From an uncultured Collinsella sp. (lineage in GTDB: Bacteria; Actinomycetota; Coriobacteriia; Coriobacteriales; Coriobacteriaceae): a stretch of DNA of 15,029 nt. The position numbers and the translations under genes were made by a program. The stretch covers positions 1-15,029 of the forward strand of contig UQTN01000050.1 in the NCBI GenBank assembly GCA_900543945.1. Direction: 5' to 3'. Shown piece after piece: positions 1 to 6,140 of the stretch (its first letter is position 1; the number at the start of each line of letters is the position of its first letter). The notes under the pieces are model-generated. The model was not told the origin of the DNA. It did not search any database and saw only the letters and a program-made list of their open reading frames with translations.

Positions 1-97
1 CCGCGAAGGTCAGCCCTCAGATCCTGCTACGACTACGTCCTCGGATTGTGTGGGCGGATGAAAGGCGTAGTTGGTCGGATATTCTGTCCCCTTCGCT

Positions 98-120
98 GTT
101 TCGCGGCTTTGCCGCGAAAC
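98..120. repeat. Perfect REP-like palindrome
   Basis: The two 10-base arms GTTTCGCGGC (98-107) and GCCGCGAAAC (111-120) are perfectly complementary and separated by three bases (TTT). No T-run follows on the + strand, so it is not a classic terminator. Such short GC-rich palindromes in intergenic DNA are typical of REP-like sequences or of protein-binding or RNA-stabilising hairpins. Which applies here cannot be told from one copy. Confidence 0.55.
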
Positions 121-132
121 CTCGCGCCACTT

Positions 133-176
133 CGGGGATGGATGGAGGATTTGGCTGTTGCCGCCTTCCATCCCCG
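133..176. repeat. Second palindrome, compound stem
   Basis: The arms CGGGGATGGA (133-142) and TCCATCCCCG (167-176) pair perfectly over 10 bp. Inside, AGG/CCT (146-148 with 164-166) and GGC/GCC (153-155 with 160-162, loop TGTT) extend the fold across a small bulge. It lies 12 bases after the palindrome at 98-120, so the two form a double-hairpin unit as in REP doublets. No protein-coding signal overlaps it. Confidence 0.5.
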
Positions 177-260
177 CGCTTTGGGGGCTGGGTGCCCTTT
201 CGGAGCTCCTCTTTATTCCTATTGCTGGATGAAAAGCCCCTTGTTTTTGCAGGGATGCAT

Positions 261-578
261 ACTCGTCCTATAAGTGCATAGAATCTCGTATAGTGCGAGT
301 AAGATATTATGCTGTCCGTTTTGTGTTTAGCAGAGATATAGTTTGTATAATCCGACATAATCCTTGCTGTATTTAAATAAAGTTGCACGTAAATGGCGTA
401 GATATGTCTGAGCTGGGGTTCTGTACGCTGAGCGGATAAAAACGACCGTTCACCGTTCCGCTATTTTCAAAATGAATAAAATGAGCGATAAAGAGAATAT
501 AAACCTTAATAAACTCGCGTATCGCACGGACGCGGGTTATTAATGGGTTGTAGGCCTTTTACAGAAAGGATTCCAGCA
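261..578 (+). promoter_or_regulatory. AT-rich upstream region of the carbamate kinase gene
   Basis: This 318-base stretch has no gene and is visibly richer in A/T than anything else in the window. Several -10-like hexamers occur: TATAAG (269-274, with TTTGCA 17 bases upstream), TATTAT (305-310), a consensus TATAAT (346-351) and CATAAT (356-361). None has a convincing consensus -35 at proper spacing, so the exact start point is undecided. Further down are a tandem heptamer ACCGTTC repeated at 445-451 and 452-458, enclosed by GCGGA/TCCGC arms (432-436 and 457-461), and a large hairpin at 506-543. A regulated promoter for the downstream gene is likely; the details are inference. Confidence 0.45.
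506..543 (+). promoter_or_regulatory. 14-bp hairpin in the carbamate kinase leader
   Basis: TTAATAA (506-512) pairs with TTATTAA (537-543). After one bulged A (513), CTCGCGT (514-520) pairs with ACGCGGG (530-536) with one G-T wobble. The loop is 9 bases. It ends 35 bases before the start codon and lacks a following T-run, so it is more likely an operator dyad or a mRNA leader structure than a terminator. Confidence 0.5.
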
Positions 579-1541
579 ATGTCTAAGCCTCTTGGCAAGC
601 CCGATCGTATTGTCGTCGCCCTTGGCGGCAACGCCCTCGGCAACAACCCCGTCGAGCAGATCGAGGCCGTGAGCAACACCGCCCACGCTCTCCTTGGTCT
701 TATCGAGCAGGGTAACGAGATCATCATCACCCACGGCAACGGCCCGCAGGTCGGCATGATCCAGAACGCCTTCGCCGCTGCCCACGATGCCATCGGCACC
801 CCCGAGATGCCGCTGCCCGAGTGCGGCGCCATGTCCCAGGGCTACATCGGTTATCACCTGCAGCAGGGCATCGGCCGCGAGATGCACAAGCGCTATAAGC
901 GTTGGCACGCCGCCACCGTCGTCACCCAGATCGAGTGCGACCCCGACGATCCCGCGTTCAAGAACCCGACCAAGCCGATCGGCCCCTTCTACACCGAGGA
1001 GCAGGCCAAGGAGTTCATGGCCGAGGATCCCTCCAAGGTCTTCGTCGAGGATTCCGGCCGCGGCTGGCGTCGCGTCGTTGCTTCCCCCGATCCCAAGAAG
1101 ATCGTCGAGGCTGACTCCATCCTCAACCTGCTCGACAACGAGTTCATCGTCATCGCCTGCGGTGGCGGCGGCATCCCCGTCGTTCGCGACTACGAGAACA
1201 AGGGCTGCTACAAGGGCGTTCCCGCCGTCATCGACAAGGACCTGGGCGGCGAGCTGCTGGCCGAGGACTGCGACGCCGACGTCCTGTTCCTGCTGACCGC
1301 CGTTGAGCATGTCGCCATCAACTTTGGCAAGCCCAACCAGGAGGAGCTCGAGGACCTCACCGCCGACGAGGCCGAGCGTCTGGCCGACGAGGGTCAGTTC
1401 GGCAAGGGTTCCATGGAGCCCAAGGTCCGCGCTGCCATCAAGTTCGCCCGTTCCCGCAAGGGCCGCACCTGCATCATCGGCGCCCTGGACAAGGCCGCCG
1501 AGACCATGGCTGGCCTCTCCGGTACCCGCATCCACGAGTAG
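579..1541 (+). CDS. arcC: Carbamate kinase
   Basis: A 320-residue cytoplasmic protein of the amino acid kinase fold, close to the usual size of about 310 for ArcC. It transfers phosphate between ATP and carbamate; in fermenters it normally runs towards ATP, using carbamoyl phosphate from the arginine deiminase or a related pathway. Visible hallmarks are ALGGNALG (14-21), THGNGPQVG (51-59), the PTKPIGPFY segment (about 130-138), GWRRVVASPDP (162-172), ACGGGGIPV (193-201), VIDKDL (217-222) and GSMEPKV (277-283). The ATG at 579 is chosen over an in-frame start at 543 because AGAAAGGA lies eight bases upstream of it and the family N-terminus begins here. Codons are almost uniformly C-ending, suggesting high expression. 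No arginine deiminase or ornithine carbamoyltransferase gene is visible nearby, so the carbamoyl phosphate source is unknown. A terminator follows. Confidence 0.95.
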   Translation: MSKPLGKPDRIVVALGGNALGNNPVEQIEAVSNTAHALLGLIEQGNEIIITHGNGPQVGMIQNAFAAAHDAIGTPEMPLPECGAMSQGYIGYHLQQGIGREMHKRYKRWHAATVVTQIECDPDDPAFKNPTKPIGPFYTEEQAKEFMAEDPSKVFVEDSGRGWRRVVASPDPKKIVEADSILNLLDNEFIVIACGGGGIPVVRDYENKGCYKGVPAVIDKDLGGELLAEDCDADVLFLLTAVEHVAINFGKPNQEELEDLTADEAERLADEGQFGKGSMEPKVRAAIKFARSRKGRTCIIGALDKAAETMAGLSGTRIHE

Positions 1542-1563
1542 TCTCTACTCTGTTGCCTCTCTC

Positions 1564-1587
1564 GTGGGCGCCAGGCAAAGCGCCCAC
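1564..1587 (+). repeat. Short hairpin after the carbamate kinase gene
   Basis: GTGGGCGC (1564-1571) and GCGCCCAC (1580-1587) form a perfect 8-bp stem with an 8-base loop. It stands 20 bases upstream of the main terminator and has no T-run. It may stabilise the mRNA 3' end or pause polymerase. Confidence 0.5.
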
Positions 1588-1606
1588 AAACTAGCCTCTC
1601 TTCATG

Positions 1607-1639
1607 AGCCCCGCAGTCCGCTCCGACTGCGGGGCTTTT
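1607..1639 (+). terminator. Rho-independent terminator of arcC
   Basis: A perfect 12-bp stem pairs AGCCCCGCAGTC (1607-1618) with GACTGCGGGGCT (1625-1636) around a six-base loop CGCTCC, and runs into TTTT. It lies 66 bases after the arcC stop codon. This argues that arcC is transcribed alone. Confidence 0.92.
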
Positions 1640-1708
1640 GCTGTTGAGGTAGCTGTTCATGAGGAATGCTGCGAGCCGCGCCCAAATGACGAGAGTGGAT
1701 AGGGCTGG

Positions 1709-1825
1709 TCATTGGGGACAGACTTAAATGAGTAGCACCGATCAGCTGCGGAAAGTGCAGCCCACAATGAGTGTCCAAAGCGGGGCACAGTTTCCCAGGT
1801 ACTCATTTAAGTCTGTCCCCAATGA
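1709..1825. mobile_element. REPIN/MITE-like element with 26-bp terminal inverted repeats
   Basis: Positions 1709-1734 and 1800-1825 are perfect 26-base inverted repeats (core ATTGGGGACAGACTTAAATG). They enclose 65 bases that fold into two further hairpins: GCTGC/GCAGC (1745-1749 with 1757-1761) and GTGTCC/GGGCAC (1771-1776 with 1783-1788, one wobble). The 117-bp unit carries no ORF. The GGGGACAGACTTAAAT motif resembles, from memory, sequences near REP-associated tyrosine transposase (Y1_Tnp/RAYT) genes in other bacteria, so non-autonomous mobilisation by such an enzyme is my favoured reading. No transposase is in the window. A near-repeat AATGAGTGyCCAA occurs at 1766-1778 and 1821-1833. The element ends 12 bases before the 3' end of the - strand peptidase gene and may act on its transcript. 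Confidence 0.7.
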
Positions 1826-1836
1826 GTGCCCAATGA

Positions 1837-2838
1837 CTAGTAGTAGGCCCACATGGCTTCGACTTCGTTGAGGACCTCTACGACGCCCCAGCGGCGGGCG
1901 CTGCGGCTGGCCGAGTTGGGGTCGTAGACGCCAATCTGGTTGGCATCGTCGATGCCGTAGAGCACGATGTAGTGGCCTACGTTGGTAAACGTACCGGGGC
2001 GCACTGCGGCGATAACGGGCGCACCCGAGCGAAGTGCTTGGGTAATCGATTCACGATCGTTATAGAGCTGTGTTCCGTTGAGTCCCAGCTGCCACGCACC
2101 GCCCGTCATAAACGACCACTCGGTGGCACCAGTGGGGGCGTAGTTGCCGGCTTCGGCCAGTGCGCATATATCGACCGGCGTCTTATCGGTGTGGCCGGTC
2201 TTAAAGATATAGACCATGGTGAGGCAAGTGGGACCGCAAGCGTTTTCGCGAATAGTGCCACCGGCATAGGGCAGCTCCGACCATGCGGGGTCAATTTGGT
2301 AGATGTGGGGCATGGTGCCGGCCTGCCATTGCGAGCGTGGGGTCGAGAACGAAAAGGAGTAACCGGGCGCGACGGGAGCTTTAAGCAGCTTGTCCTCGGC
2401 AGTGGGCTCAAGACCGGCTGATCCGTGCGAGATACAGGATCCCAAAAACACAAAGACGAGGCAGGCGGCGATGGAGCAAAGCGCAAGGCGTAGGCGGCGG
2501 GCCGGAAGTGCGTGGCTTGTGGTGTGCGACGCGGGGCGAGGGGCGGAATTGCCGCGATTGCGTTGAGGTCGCGAAAAGGAGCGCTTAACGTAGTAGTCGG
2601 TCTTACGGCGATCGTAGCGGCGCGGCTGCGATATGTCGGTCTGGCGTTGGCGTGTGCTCGTACTCACGCAGTCTGACTGCTGCACGGTACAGCTTTGTTG
2701 CCGCGAAGAAGCCCCGGGCTGCTCTTGGGGGCGCTGCTGGTTGCCGTTGTCGGAGGTGTTTCTGGGCGTTGGCGTGGTGCGGCCGGCAAGGCGCACGCTT
2801 TGTGGCCGTTGGTCGCCGTCATTGTATCCATATGCCAT
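1837..2838 (-). CDS. Membrane-anchored C39-like cysteine peptidase
   Basis: A 333-residue protein read from 2838 leftwards. Residues 1-115 are polar, rich in Gln/Arg/Ser/Thr/Pro and probably disordered. Residues about 116-136 are a single hydrophobic segment ending in LGSC (132-135), a lipobox-like sequence. The C-terminal domain (about 178-333) matches the C39-like papain fold: catalytic Cys201 in ENACGPTCL, His289 in NVGHYIVLYGI and Asp306 in VYDPNS. The domain should lie outside the cell, perhaps cutting peptides or the cell wall; the substrate is unknown. ATG at 2838 has AAGGTGA five bases upstream; a GTG three codons earlier (2847) is the alternative. Codons are less biased than in neighbouring metabolic genes. 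It is monocistronic and opposes arcC, with the 117-bp inverted-repeat element between the two. No ABC transporter, as for bacteriocin C39 peptidases, is nearby. Confidence 0.82.
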   Translation of the reverse strand: MAYGYNDGDQRPQSVRLAGRTTPTPRNTSDNGNQQRPQEQPGASSRQQSCTVQQSDCVSTSTRQRQTDISQPRRYDRRKTDYYVKRSFSRPQRNRGNSAPRPASHTTSHALPARRLRLALCSIAACLVFVFLGSCISHGSAGLEPTAEDKLLKAPVAPGYSFSFSTPRSQWQAGTMPHIYQIDPAWSELPYAGGTIRENACGPTCLTMVYIFKTGHTDKTPVDICALAEAGNYAPTGATEWSFMTGGAWQLGLNGTQLYNDRESITQALRSGAPVIAAVRPGTFTNVGHYIVLYGIDDANQIGVYDPNSASRSARRWGVVEVLNEVEAMWAYY

Positions 2839-2879
2839 TCGAATCACCTTGCCTCATGTGTAACTTGTCTATCCTACAT

Positions 2880-2911
2880 AAAAAGAGGCGCGACACATGG
2901 GTATGTGCGCC
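2880..2911 (-). terminator. Terminator-like hairpin in the peptidase gene leader
   Basis: Read on the - strand, GGCGC and ACAT pair with ATGT and GCGCC around loop ACCC with a three-base bulge, and the sequence continues TC then TTTTT. It sits 42 bases upstream of the peptidase start codon. It can be an attenuator or a block to antisense read-through from the permease side. Stem imperfection lowers confidence. Confidence 0.45.
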
Positions 2912-3155
2912 AAAAGCCTGACAAATGGTATGAACGTTGCCGCGCCGCGCGCCAAGCGTCACGGCAACAGGTATTCAAAAGCAGACAAGATGAAAGCGTC
3001 CAAGACGAATGACGTCTTCCGCCGTTCGTCCCAAAAACGGCGCCGCTCGTTTTGCAGTTCTGCCTTCGGTCGAGCCACAAGCGGCGCTGCTGTGCCAAGG
3101 CCGTATCTTAAAGCCACGAAATAAAAGCGCGCGGCAAAATAGACCGCGCAAGGGG

Positions 3156-3174
3156 TGACGCCAAAGAGGCGTCA
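3156..3174 (+). promoter_or_regulatory. Leader hairpin just before the permease RBS
   Basis: TGACGCC (3156-3162) and GGCGTCA (3168-3174) form a perfect 7-bp stem with loop AAAGA. It ends about seven bases before the AAAGGAGGGG ribosome site (3181-3190). The stem at 3129-3149 lies directly upstream. Together they could control translation or stabilise the message; this is inference. Confidence 0.4.
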
Positions 3175-3194
3175 ATAAGGAAAGGAGGGGAACA

Positions 3195-4646
3195 ATGGCG
3201 GACAAGAACGCAGAAGTTGCAGTCGAAGGTAACGGCGGCATGAAGAAAACGCTTTCGCTCTGGAACTTCTTCACCATCGGTTTCGGTGCCATCATCGGTA
3301 CTGGTTGGGTCCTGCAGGTCGGCGACTGGATGGTCGTGGGCGGCGGTCCCGTTCCCGCTATGATCGCATTCCTCTTGGGTGCAATCTTCCTCGTGCCCGT
3401 CGGAGCTGTTTTCGGTGAGCTCACGGCTGCTATCCCCATCTCGGGCGGCATCGTCGAGTATGTCGACCGTAGCTTTGGCCGTACGCTGAGCTACATCACC
3501 GGATGGCTTTTGGCCCTGGGCAACGGCATCCTGTGCCCGTGGGAGGCCATCGCCATTTCGACCCTCGTGTCCGAGATGTTCGGCAGCCTGCCCGGTCTTG
3601 AGTGGCTGCGCGCCGTCAAGCTCTACACCATCTTGGGCGCCGACGTTTACTTGTTCCCGACGCTAATCGCGCTCGGCTTTGCAGTCTACGTCATCTTCCT
3701 CAACTTCCGCGGTGCCAGCTCGGCCGCCAAGCTCCAGGCCTTCCTGACCAAGGCCCTGCTCTGCGGCATGCTGCTCGCCATGGGTGTCTCGCTGTTCACC
3801 GGTTCGCCGGAACACGCCATGCCCGTGTTCTCCCAGGTCACCGGTGCTGGCGGCGGCAAGCCCGCTACCGAGGGCACCAGCCTGTTCGCCGGCATCGTGT
3901 CGGTCCTGGTTTTGACCCCGTTCTTCTACGCCGGCTTCGATACCATTCCTCAGCAGGCTGAGGAAGCAGCCGAGGGCCTCAACTGGAACAAGTTCGGCAA
4001 GATCATCTCCCTGGCCCTGCTGGCCGCCGGCGGCTTCTACATGGTCTGCATCTACTCGTTCGGCACCATCCTCGACTGGCATGAGTTTGTTAAGAGCCCG
4101 GTTCCCGCGCTTGCCTGCCTCAAGGGCATCAACATGCTCCTGTACCTGGCCATGCTCGTCATCGCCACGCTTGGACCCATGGGCCCGATGAACTCCTTCT
4201 ACGGCGCCACGAGCCGCATCATGCTCGCCATGGGCCGCAAGGGCCAGCTGCCCGAGAAGTTCGCCGAGGTCGATCCCAAGTCCGGCGCTCCCAAGCTCGC
4301 CTGCGCCGTTCTGGGCGTCATCACCGTCATCGGTCCGTTCCTGGGCAAGAACATGCTCATCCCTCTGACCAACGTGTCGGCTCTCGCCTTCATCTTCTCC
4401 TGCGGCATGGTCGCCCTCGCTTGCCTGCGCATGCGCTTCACCGAGCCCGACCTGCCTCGTCCCTACGAGGTGCCCGGCGGCAAGTTTGGCATCAGCCTCG
4501 CTGTCGCTGCCTGCGCCGTCATCATTGGCCTGCTCGTGGTCCCGTTCTCTCCCGCCTCCCTCAACATGGTGGAGTGGAGCATCGTGATCGGCTGGCTGGC
4601 CGTTGGCCTGGCCCTCATGGCCTTCACCAATTCCCGCAAAAAATAA
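3195..4646 (+). CDS. APC-superfamily amino acid permease
   Basis: A 483-residue integral membrane protein with about 12 hydrophobic segments, typical of the amino acid-polyamine-organocation (APC) superfamily. The signature of helix 1, GFGAIIGTGW (29-38), with its unwound Gly-rich substrate-binding stretch, is clear, as is the following GGGPVPAMIAFLLGA region and a conserved PISGGIVEYVDRSFG segment. The first about 20 residues are polar and cytoplasmic. The start at 3195 has a near-perfect ribosome site AAGGAGGGG. The substrate cannot be read from the sequence. The gene lies 131 bases upstream of an amidohydrolase on the same strand with no T-tailed terminator between, so it probably imports that enzyme's substrate or exports its product. 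Codon use is strongly C-ending, like arcC and the amidohydrolase, suggesting high expression. Confidence 0.9.
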   Translation: MADKNAEVAVEGNGGMKKTLSLWNFFTIGFGAIIGTGWVLQVGDWMVVGGGPVPAMIAFLLGAIFLVPVGAVFGELTAAIPISGGIVEYVDRSFGRTLSYITGWLLALGNGILCPWEAIAISTLVSEMFGSLPGLEWLRAVKLYTILGADVYLFPTLIALGFAVYVIFLNFRGASSAAKLQAFLTKALLCGMLLAMGVSLFTGSPEHAMPVFSQVTGAGGGKPATEGTSLFAGIVSVLVLTPFFYAGFDTIPQQAEEAAEGLNWNKFGKIISLALLAAGGFYMVCIYSFGTILDWHEFVKSPVPALACLKGINMLLYLAMLVIATLGPMGPMNSFYGATSRIMLAMGRKGQLPEKFAEVDPKSGAPKLACAVLGVITVIGPFLGKNMLIPLTNVSALAFIFSCGMVALACLRMRFTEPDLPRPYEVPGGKFGISLAVAACAVIIGLLVVPFSPASLNMVEWSIVIGWLAVGLALMAFTNSRKK

Positions 4647-4664
4647 CGCCTAGCCGGGGCGGAT

Positions 4665-4700
4665 CGGGTGCGCGGACCCCTCTCTTCCGCGCACCGAACC
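4665..4700 (+). repeat. Hairpin between permease and amidohydrolase genes
   Basis: GGTGCGCGGA (4667-4676) and TCCGCGCACC (4686-4695) are perfectly complementary over 10 bp with a nine-base C/T-rich loop. No T-run follows, so termination would be poor. An intercistronic stabilising or processing hairpin that lowers or sets the ratio of the two products is plausible. Confidence 0.5.
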
Positions 4701-4723
4701 CGGCACCACTTGGGTAGCTTTGT

Positions 4724-4773
4724 GAGGCCATAACCCAACATGGCCTCGCCCACTATATGGATCCATAAGGAGG
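4724..4773 (+). promoter_or_regulatory. Structured translation-initiation region of the amidohydrolase gene
   Basis: GAGGCCAT (4724-4731) pairs with ATGGCCTC (4740-4747); its loop AACCCAAC contains ACCCAA, complementary to TTGGGT at 4710-4715. Directly after comes a perfect 12-base palindrome, TATGGATCCATA (4756-4767), whose last base begins the ribosome site AAGGAGG (4767-4773). The ATG is at 4778. The arrangement could gate ribosome access. Confidence 0.35.
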
Positions 4774-4777
4774 AACC

Positions 4778-6055
4778 ATGTCCACTAAGTACGCAATCGT
4801 TGGCGGCAAGCTCATCGACGGTACCGGTGCCGAGCCGGTCGAGAACTCCCTCGTTCTCGTCGACGACAACGGCAAGATCGAGTATGCCGGTGCTATGCAG
4901 GACCTTCCCGAGGGCGTTGAGGTTATCGACGCCGCCGGCAAGACCGTCCTTCCCGGCCTGATCGACACCCACCTGCACTTCTCGGGCAACCTGACCGACG
5001 ATGACACCGACTGGGTCATGCAGCCGCTCCTCGAGAAGCAGGCCGTCGCCGTCAAGCAGGCCTACGACTGCCTCACCCACGGCCTCACCACCGTCTGCGA
5101 GATCGGCCGCTTTGGTATCCAGATCCGTGACTGCATCGACAAGGGCGTCTTCAAGGGCCCGCGCGTTCTGGCCACCGGCCTTGGCTTCTGCCGCGTTGCC
5201 GGCCACGGCGACTCCCACCACTGCAGCCAGGAGCTCAACAAGGAATCGCACCCCTGGGGCGATCAGGTCGACGGTCCTTGGGATCTGCGCAAGGCCGTCC
5301 GTCGTCGCCTGCGCGAGAACCCAGATGCCATCAAGATCTGGGCTACCGGTGGCGGCATCTGGCGCTGGGACTCCGGCCGCGACCAGCACTACTGCTCCGA
5401 GGAGATCCAGGCTGTGGTCGAAGAGGCCAAGATGGTCGGCATCCCCGTGTGGAGCCACTGCTACAACAACCACGCCGCTGCCTACGATTCCGTTCGCTTT
5501 GGCTGCGAGCAGCTGATTCACGGCTTCGATATCGATGAGCGAACCATGGACCTCATGGCCGAGCAGGGCACCTTCTTCACCCCGACGATCGCCTTCCTGC
5601 CCACCTGGTACGCCACCTATCCGCCCGTCTACGTCCCCGAGCTGCACGACAAGTACGAGGGCACCCTGGTCGAGAAGGAGCTGCAGCGCAACTACGACTG
5701 CCTGCGCGAGGCCAAGAAGCGCGGCGTCGTCATGACGATCGGCTCCGACTCCTTCTCCTTCGTCACCCCGTACGGCACCTGCTCCATCGAGGAGATGTAC
5801 GAGTTCGTCGACAAGATCGGCTTCACTCCGGTCGAGACCATCACCTGCGCCACCCTCAACGGTGCCAAGATGTGCCACATCGAGGACGAGACCGGTTCCA
5901 TCGAGGCCGGCAAGTGCGCCGACCTGCTGGTTGTCAACGGTGACGTCGCCGCCGACATCCACGTGCTCAACACCGACAACATGGACGTCATCATGAAGGA
6001 TGGCTGGATCGTCGAGGCTGGCACTTTTGGTGAGGCTAACAAATACAGCGCCTAA
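4778..6055 (+). CDS. Metal-dependent amidohydrolase, imidazolonepropionase/prolidase-like
   Basis: A 425-residue cytoplasmic TIM-barrel amidohydrolase. The small flanking beta-sandwich starts IVGGKLIDGTG (7-17) and closes near the end with GSIEAGKCADLLV (373-385). Metal ligands are visible: His65 and His67 in DTHLHF, Lys186 in DAIKIWATGGG (the position carbamylated in binuclear members), His227 in SHCYNNHAA, His248 in IHGFDID and Asp324 in IGSDS. This pattern fits the COG1228 group, which includes imidazolonepropionase and X-Pro/X-Arg dipeptidases; the C-N bond it cuts is unknown. The segment RVAGHGDSHHCS (139-150) is unusually His/Cys-rich. AAGGAGG lies four bases before the ATG. It follows the permease and is probably cotranscribed, and ends before a terminator at 6114. 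Codons are highly biased to C endings. Confidence 0.88.
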   Translation: MSTKYAIVGGKLIDGTGAEPVENSLVLVDDNGKIEYAGAMQDLPEGVEVIDAAGKTVLPGLIDTHLHFSGNLTDDDTDWVMQPLLEKQAVAVKQAYDCLTHGLTTVCEIGRFGIQIRDCIDKGVFKGPRVLATGLGFCRVAGHGDSHHCSQELNKESHPWGDQVDGPWDLRKAVRRRLRENPDAIKIWATGGGIWRWDSGRDQHYCSEEIQAVVEEAKMVGIPVWSHCYNNHAAAYDSVRFGCEQLIHGFDIDERTMDLMAEQGTFFTPTIAFLPTWYATYPPVYVPELHDKYEGTLVEKELQRNYDCLREAKKRGVVMTIGSDSFSFVTPYGTCSIEEMYEFVDKIGFTPVETITCATLNGAKMCHIEDETGSIEAGKCADLLVVNGDVAADIHVLNTDNMDVIMKDGWIVEAGTFGEANKYSA

Positions 6056-6096
6056 GATACCGTTTGTCGATGGCTTGATGTAAAACACAGTTTTTG

Positions 6097-6111
6097 ATTG
6101 CATAATGCAAT
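6097..6111. promoter_or_regulatory. Palindromic operator-like site
   Basis: ATTGCAT-A-ATGCAAT is a perfect 7-bp inverted repeat around one central A, and contains CATAAT, a possible -10 box. ACAGTTTTT at 6087-6095 resembles a LytTR-type half-site. The site lies 56 bases upstream of the first sensor kinase gene and just before the terminator stem. Autoregulation is possible but unproven. Confidence 0.4.
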
Positions 6112-6113
6112 GG

Positions 6114-6140
6114 AGAGGGTCGCTTGCGGCCCTCTTTATT
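6114..6140 (+). terminator. Terminator after the amidohydrolase gene
   Basis: AGAGGGTCGC (6114-6123) pairs with GCGGCCCTCT (6126-6135), with one G-T wobble and a tight loop, and continues TTATT. It lies 58 bases after the amidohydrolase stop and separates the metabolic operon from the sensor kinase genes. Confidence 0.7.

Larger units (their letters stand above)
1..260. other. GC-rich intergenic stretch with palindromes, no convincing gene
   Basis: Frame 1 is open from the window edge to 273, but the translation is Cys/Pro/Arg-rich, has no recognisable domain and runs straight through two strong palindromes (98-120 and 133-176). I read it as non-coding. It could be the tail of an intergenic repeat continuing upstream of the window. 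The base composition changes sharply to AT-rich at about 260. Confidence 0.5.
2839..3194. other. Divergent 356-base intergenic region with several hairpins
   Basis: This stretch separates the - strand peptidase gene from the + strand permease and must hold both promoters, though none with clear -35/-10 boxes was found. Stems seen are 2887-2911 (scored separately as a - strand terminator), AAGACG/CGTCTT (3002-3007 with 3013-3018), GCGCCGCT/AGCGGCGC (3040-3047 with 3080-3087), GCGCGG/CCGCGC (3129-3134 with 3144-3149) and TGACGCC/GGCGTCA (3156-3162 with 3168-3174). A 75-codon Lys/Arg-rich ORF at 2897-3124 is discussed as a doubtful leader ORF. No known riboswitch class was recognised. Confidence 0.5.

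Noticed and set aside
46..281. Two overlapping + strand ORFs and a - strand ORF near the window start as small genes
   Set aside because: They cross two perfect palindromes, lack ribosome sites and show no recognisable protein sequence.
445..458. Tandem ACCGTTC as the start of a CRISPR or iteron array
   Set aside because: There are only two copies, with no spacers and no replication gene nearby; kept only as a possible regulator site.
540..1535. Long - strand ORF opposite arcC (331 residues)
   Set aside because: It is the antisense shadow of a strongly biased gene; the translation is a monotonous Gly/Leu/Val/Asp string without family motifs, and arcC on the + strand is unmistakable.
1837..2838. 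Bacteriocin-processing C39 ABC transporter peptidase
   Set aside because: No ABC membrane or ATPase domain is fused or adjacent and no double-glycine precursor peptide is visible; the single anchor and C-terminal peptidase domain fit a stand-alone surface enzyme better.
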